From Acinetobacter guerrae (GTDB taxonomy: Bacteria > Pseudomonadota > Gammaproteobacteria > Pseudomonadales > Moraxellaceae), in assembly GCF_009372255.1 (NCBI RefSeq), contig NZ_LXGN01000007.1, positions 171,210-235,209 on the forward strand: a stretch of 64,000 nt of DNA, read 5' to 3'. The notes under the pieces were generated by a model. That model saw nothing but the letters and a program-made list of their open reading frames with translations, had not been told where the DNA came from and made no database searches. A program made the position numbers and the translations under genes. Shown in pieces: positions 63,761 to 64,000 of the stretch (positions are counted from its first letter, which is position 1; the number at the start of each line of letters is the position of its first letter).

Positions 63761-64000
63761 ATGTTTAAGCAAAAATATATCATCACTGTAGAAAGCGAAT
63801 CTCCACCTCAGATATGCTTAGGAGATAAAATTCACGGCGCCACAGTTATTTCATTAGAAGTAGAGCAATATCCCGATCTTGTAGATTTAGCATGGCTCAC
63901 TAAACGCTTTCCTCTATCAAGAGAAATGCTCTCACAAAAATTAGAACTATTTAATGTGGGTGGTTCTGGAAAGAAACTCTATGATCCAAATCTTGTTGTT
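63761..64000 (+). CDS. Hypothetical protein, 5' part (runs off right edge)
   Basis: An ATG with a GGAG site 15 bases upstream opens a frame of 80 codons to the window end. It starts MFKQKYIITVESESPPQICL. The LTKRFPLSREMLSQKLELFN segment resembles a helix-turn-helix used by small phage regulators. It follows the AlpA-like gene by 8 bases. The rest is outside the window. Confidence 0.55.
   Translation, partial: MFKQKYIITVESESPPQICLGDKIHGATVISLEVEQYPDLVDLAWLTKRFPLSREMLSQKLELFNVGGSGKKLYDPNLVV

Larger units (their letters stand above)
46182..64000. mobile_element. Integrated prophage-like element (right end outside window)
   Basis: The region runs from the tRNA-Arg to the window edge. It holds an integrase, an AlpA-like regulator, a KilA-N antirepressor, a C4-like RNA, an O-like initiator and DnaB, podovirus-type internal virion genes and a TIR gene. 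No terminase, portal, capsid or tail gene is present in the window. It could be a defective prophage, a satellite, or an intact phage whose head genes lie further right. Confidence 0.8.

Overview
The window looks like an Acinetobacter chromosome, and probably a species outside the A. baumannii core. The best evidence is a complete adeI-adeJ-adeK efflux operon with proteins close to the A. baumannii versions, a PmrA/PmrB pair of the Acinetobacter type, AT-rich intergenic DNA and the usual local order (serS, lolA, rplU-rpmA, ispB, valS). All identifications come from reading the sequence and recalling families; no search was run.

Positions 1-46,100 are ordinary chromosome. From the left: the N-terminus of a giant Bap-like adhesin (cut by the edge), a CPA1 sodium/proton antiporter, a flavodoxin/HxlR pair sharing a palindromic operator, trmL, cysG, serS, a lipoprotein, lolA, pirin, rpmA-rplU, ispB, a membrane 'recombinase', a PAP2 phosphatase, adeIJK, two YbjQ proteins, valS, an AEC transporter, an ammonium transporter behind a consensus sigma-54 promoter, a kinase-like protein, pmrAB without pmrC, a porin, an MFS transporter, a PlsC-like acyltransferase, a patatin lipoprotein, an NfeD/SPFH pair, ispA, a degenerate GGDEF protein, prpF, a repeat protein and an AroP-like permease.

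From 46,106 to the right edge lies an integrated element next to tRNA-Arg(CCT). It starts with a P4-type integrase, followed by an AlpA-like regulator and a KilA-N/KilAC antirepressor. Next comes a structured region that looks like a C4/CI-type antisense RNA with its complementary target. A replication operon follows: a duplicated-domain protein, a small protein, a lambda-O-like initiator and a DnaB helicase. Inside the initiator gene are seven iteron-like repeats and three tandem 12-mers, a probable replication origin. A long minus-strand operon (61,449 down to 53,131) encodes proteins resembling podovirus internal (ejection) proteins: a cupin, a gp14-like protein, a gp15-like protein, a transglycosylase gene broken by one in-frame TAA, a very large protein and a lipoprotein. 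No terminase, portal, capsid or tail gene is visible. Where they would be expected there is instead a regulator paralogous to one in the replication operon, and a divergent coiled-coil TIR protein, a candidate anti-phage effector. The two are separated by a (CG)7 tract. The element runs off the right edge with a frameshifted AlpA-like gene and a partial ORF; no right attachment site was seen.

The most interesting points are the C4-like RNA circuit, the origin embedded in the initiator gene, the ejection-protein module without a capsid module, and the TIR gene beside it.
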